Positions 62,805 through 64,000 of a DNA stretch of 64,000 nt are shown here, piece after piece (the stretch's first letter is position 1; each line of letters begins with the position of its first letter). The notes beneath the pieces are model-generated. The model ran no database searches, was not told the origin of the DNA, and worked only from the letters and a program-made list of their open reading frames with translations. The stretch is from Yoonia maritima (GTDB lineage: Bacteria; Pseudomonadota; Alphaproteobacteria; Rhodobacterales; Rhodobacteraceae): assembly GCF_002933395.1 (NCBI RefSeq), contig NZ_PKFN01000008.1:682001-746000 (forward strand), written 5' to 3'. Both the position numbers and the translations under genes were made by a program.

Positions 62805-64000
62805 TTACCCAATCACGTTATGTGCAGGGCCGTACGGATAATGTGTTACATCCTCATTCCCATTTTCGGTGACAAACAAAATGTCATGCTCTCGGTAACC
62901 ACCTGCACCGGGCTGCCCCTCGGCGATTGTCAGCATGGGCTCCATCGAAATCACCATGCCGGGTTCAAGGATTGTGTCGATGTCTTCACGCAGTTCCAAC
63001 CCTGCTTCACGACCGTAGTAATGCGACAGTACGCCAAACGAATGCCCATATCCAAAGGTACGGTATTGCAGCAGATCACGTTCCTCAAAGAAGGCGTTGA
63101 TCTTGGAGGTCACGTCAGAACACTTTGCACCCGGCACCAACAGCGACATGCCGTATTCGTGTGCAGCAACGTTTGCTTCCCATAAAGCTAGGCTCGCATC
63201 ATCAACCTCGCCCACGAACAGTGTCCGCTCAAGCGCTGTATAATACCCGCTGATCATCGGAAAAGTGTTCAGGGACAGAATATCGCCTTGCTCTAACACA
63301 CGGCTTGTTACTGGATTATGCGCGCCATCTGTGTTGATCCCCGATTGGAACCAAACCCACGTATCGCGGTATTCAGCGTCAGGGAAACGCTTTGCGATCT
63401 CAAGCTCCATCGCGTCACGACCCGCCATTGCGACGTCAATTTCGCGGGTGCCGGGTTTGATCGCATCACGAATAGCAAAACCGCCCACATCAGCAACCGC
63501 AGCACCCGCGCGGATCAGGTCCAGCTCTGCTTGCGATTTATGCATCCTTTGCAGCATTGTCGCCGGGGCAATGTCGGTCATTGCAGTAGGGGCCATGAAT
63601 GCCTTTAGCTTTTCATGCTGAAGCATCGTTAGGTGATCACCCTCATATCCGACACTCCGGCCCTGCCCCGTCACCGACACGATCGCACGCCAGTAATTGT
63701 CGCGCTCCCAATCCGTGTAGGTGATGTTGTCGCCATAACAGCGCCGCCAAGGCTGCGCGGCATCAATCCCCGCGCTAATCGTCACGCAATCCGCCTGCGT
63801 CACAACCAGCCCATATGGCCGCCCAAAAGCGCAGTACAAGAACCCCGAATAGTAGGCGATGTTGTGCATCGACGTGAAAACAGCGGCCTCAATCCCCTGT
63901 TGCGCCATAATAAGACGCAGGCCAGCCAGCCGAGCTACGTATTCAGAAGCAGCAAATGGCAGGACTTCGGCACCTTGGTGAAAACGGTAAAATTGCGGAC
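62805..64000 (-). CDS. Creatinase (creatine amidinohydrolase), partial at right edge
   Basis: The frame stays open to base 64000 and gives about 398 visible residues; the first 10-20 are missing. It matches the pita-bread M24 creatinase throughout: NIAYYSGFLYCAFGRPYGLVV, WFQSGINTDGAHNPVT, MISGYYTALERTLFVG, QYRTFGYGHSFGVLSHYYGREAG and SMEPMLTIAEGQPGAGGYREHDILF. It hydrolyses creatine to sarcosine and urea. M24 prolidases share the fold, but the creatinase-specific segments decide. An ATG at 63908 is internal. Confidence 0.9.
   Translation of the reverse strand, partial: PQFYRFHQGAEVLPFAASEYVARLAGLRLIMAQQGIEAAVFTSMHNIAYYSGFLYCAFGRPYGLVVTQADCVTISAGIDAAQPWRRCYGDNITYTDWERDNYWRAIVSVTGQGRSVGYEGDHLTMLQHEKLKAFMAPTAMTDIAPATMLQRMHKSQAELDLIRAGAAVADVGGFAIRDAIKPGTREIDVAMAGRDAMELEIAKRFPDAEYRDTWVWFQSGINTDGAHNPVTSRVLEQGDILSLNTFPMISGYYTALERTLFVGEVDDASLALWEANVAAHEYGMSLLVPGAKCSDVTSKINAFFEERDLLQYRTFGYGHSFGVLSHYYGREAGLELREDIDTILEPGMVISMEPMLTIAEGQPGAGGYREHDILFVTENGNEDVTHYPYGPAHNVIG

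Noticed and set aside
62805-64000. Xaa-Pro dipeptidase rather than creatinase
   Set aside because: The M24 fold is shared, but FGYGHSFGVLSHYYGREAG, NTDGAHNPVT and GYYTALERTLF are creatinase-type segments.

Overview
The window is a stretch of chromosome from a marine alphaproteobacterium of the Rhodobacteraceae (Roseobacter group). The protein set looks closest to Loktanella, Yoonia or Octadecabacter, but the genus is an inference from protein character, not a measurement. The clade is supported by the sdhCDA and mdh-sucCDAB-lpd gene orders, ethylmalonyl-CoA pathway genes, a complete C-P lyase cluster with DUF1045 and hexapeptide-transferase companions, a PuuE-UraD fusion, a PuuD-type urate oxidase, an ALDH16-type enzyme and a Hint-domain RTX protein. 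I see no phage, transposase, integrase, rRNA or CRISPR array. One tRNA (Ala, GGC) is present.

Layout. 1-2.5 kb: sdhC-sdhD-sdhA on the minus strand (sdhA runs off the left edge). 2.5-6.3 kb: a minus-strand operon with 4-base overlaps, encoding a CitE-like malyl-CoA thioesterase/lyase, NnrU, DUF1737, mesaconyl-CoA hydratase and an M48 protease. 6.4-8.3 kb: two small exported proteins and a TauE/SafE permease. 8.5-19.2 kb: mdh, then sucC, sucD, a DUF805 gene, sucA, sucB, an L,D-transpeptidase, a MAPEG protein and lpd, all on the plus strand. 19.4-24.7 kb: a TerB-like membrane protein, a GntR/FCD regulator, a YgjP-type metalloprotein, a TIGR02300 acidic protein, tRNA-Ala, an orphan secreted protein and two tandem cold-shock genes. 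24.7-39.6 kb: phosphonate uptake and C-P lyase (phnM, DUF1045, phnN, L, K, J, I, H, G, phnF, a second PhnM-like gene, cytochrome b561, hexapeptide transferase, SDR remnant, phnE2, E1, D, C). 40.2-45.8 kb: purine breakdown (NCS2 permease, allA, puuE-uraD, LysR, puuD). 45.9-52.8 kb: a two-component system, rpe, an AraC regulator, deoC and an ALDH16. 52.8-59.9 kb: an eight-gene minus-strand operon built around an AAA+ ATPase, a coiled-coil protein and several small membrane proteins. 60-64 kb: a second L,D-transpeptidase, a PA14/RTX/Hint protein and a creatinase cut by the right edge.

How it fits together. The TCA genes share a regulatory signature: two TGTGATCACA palindromes exactly 21 bp apart lie upstream of both sdhC and sucC, and one copy sits 10 bp ahead of the GntR/FCD regulator gene. 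This points to a self-controlled TCA regulator of the AkgR type. The phn genes would import phosphonates (PhnCDE) and cleave the C-P bond (PhnGHIJKLMN). PhnF and a three-repeat Pho box are likely controls. No phnP is visible, and the 2H-phosphoesterase-like DUF1045 protein is a candidate substitute. The purine, deoxyribose and creatine genes add scavenging of organic nitrogen and nucleosides.

The least explained part is the AAA+/coiled-coil/membrane operon at 52.8-59.9 kb, which is the best candidate for an undescribed system.
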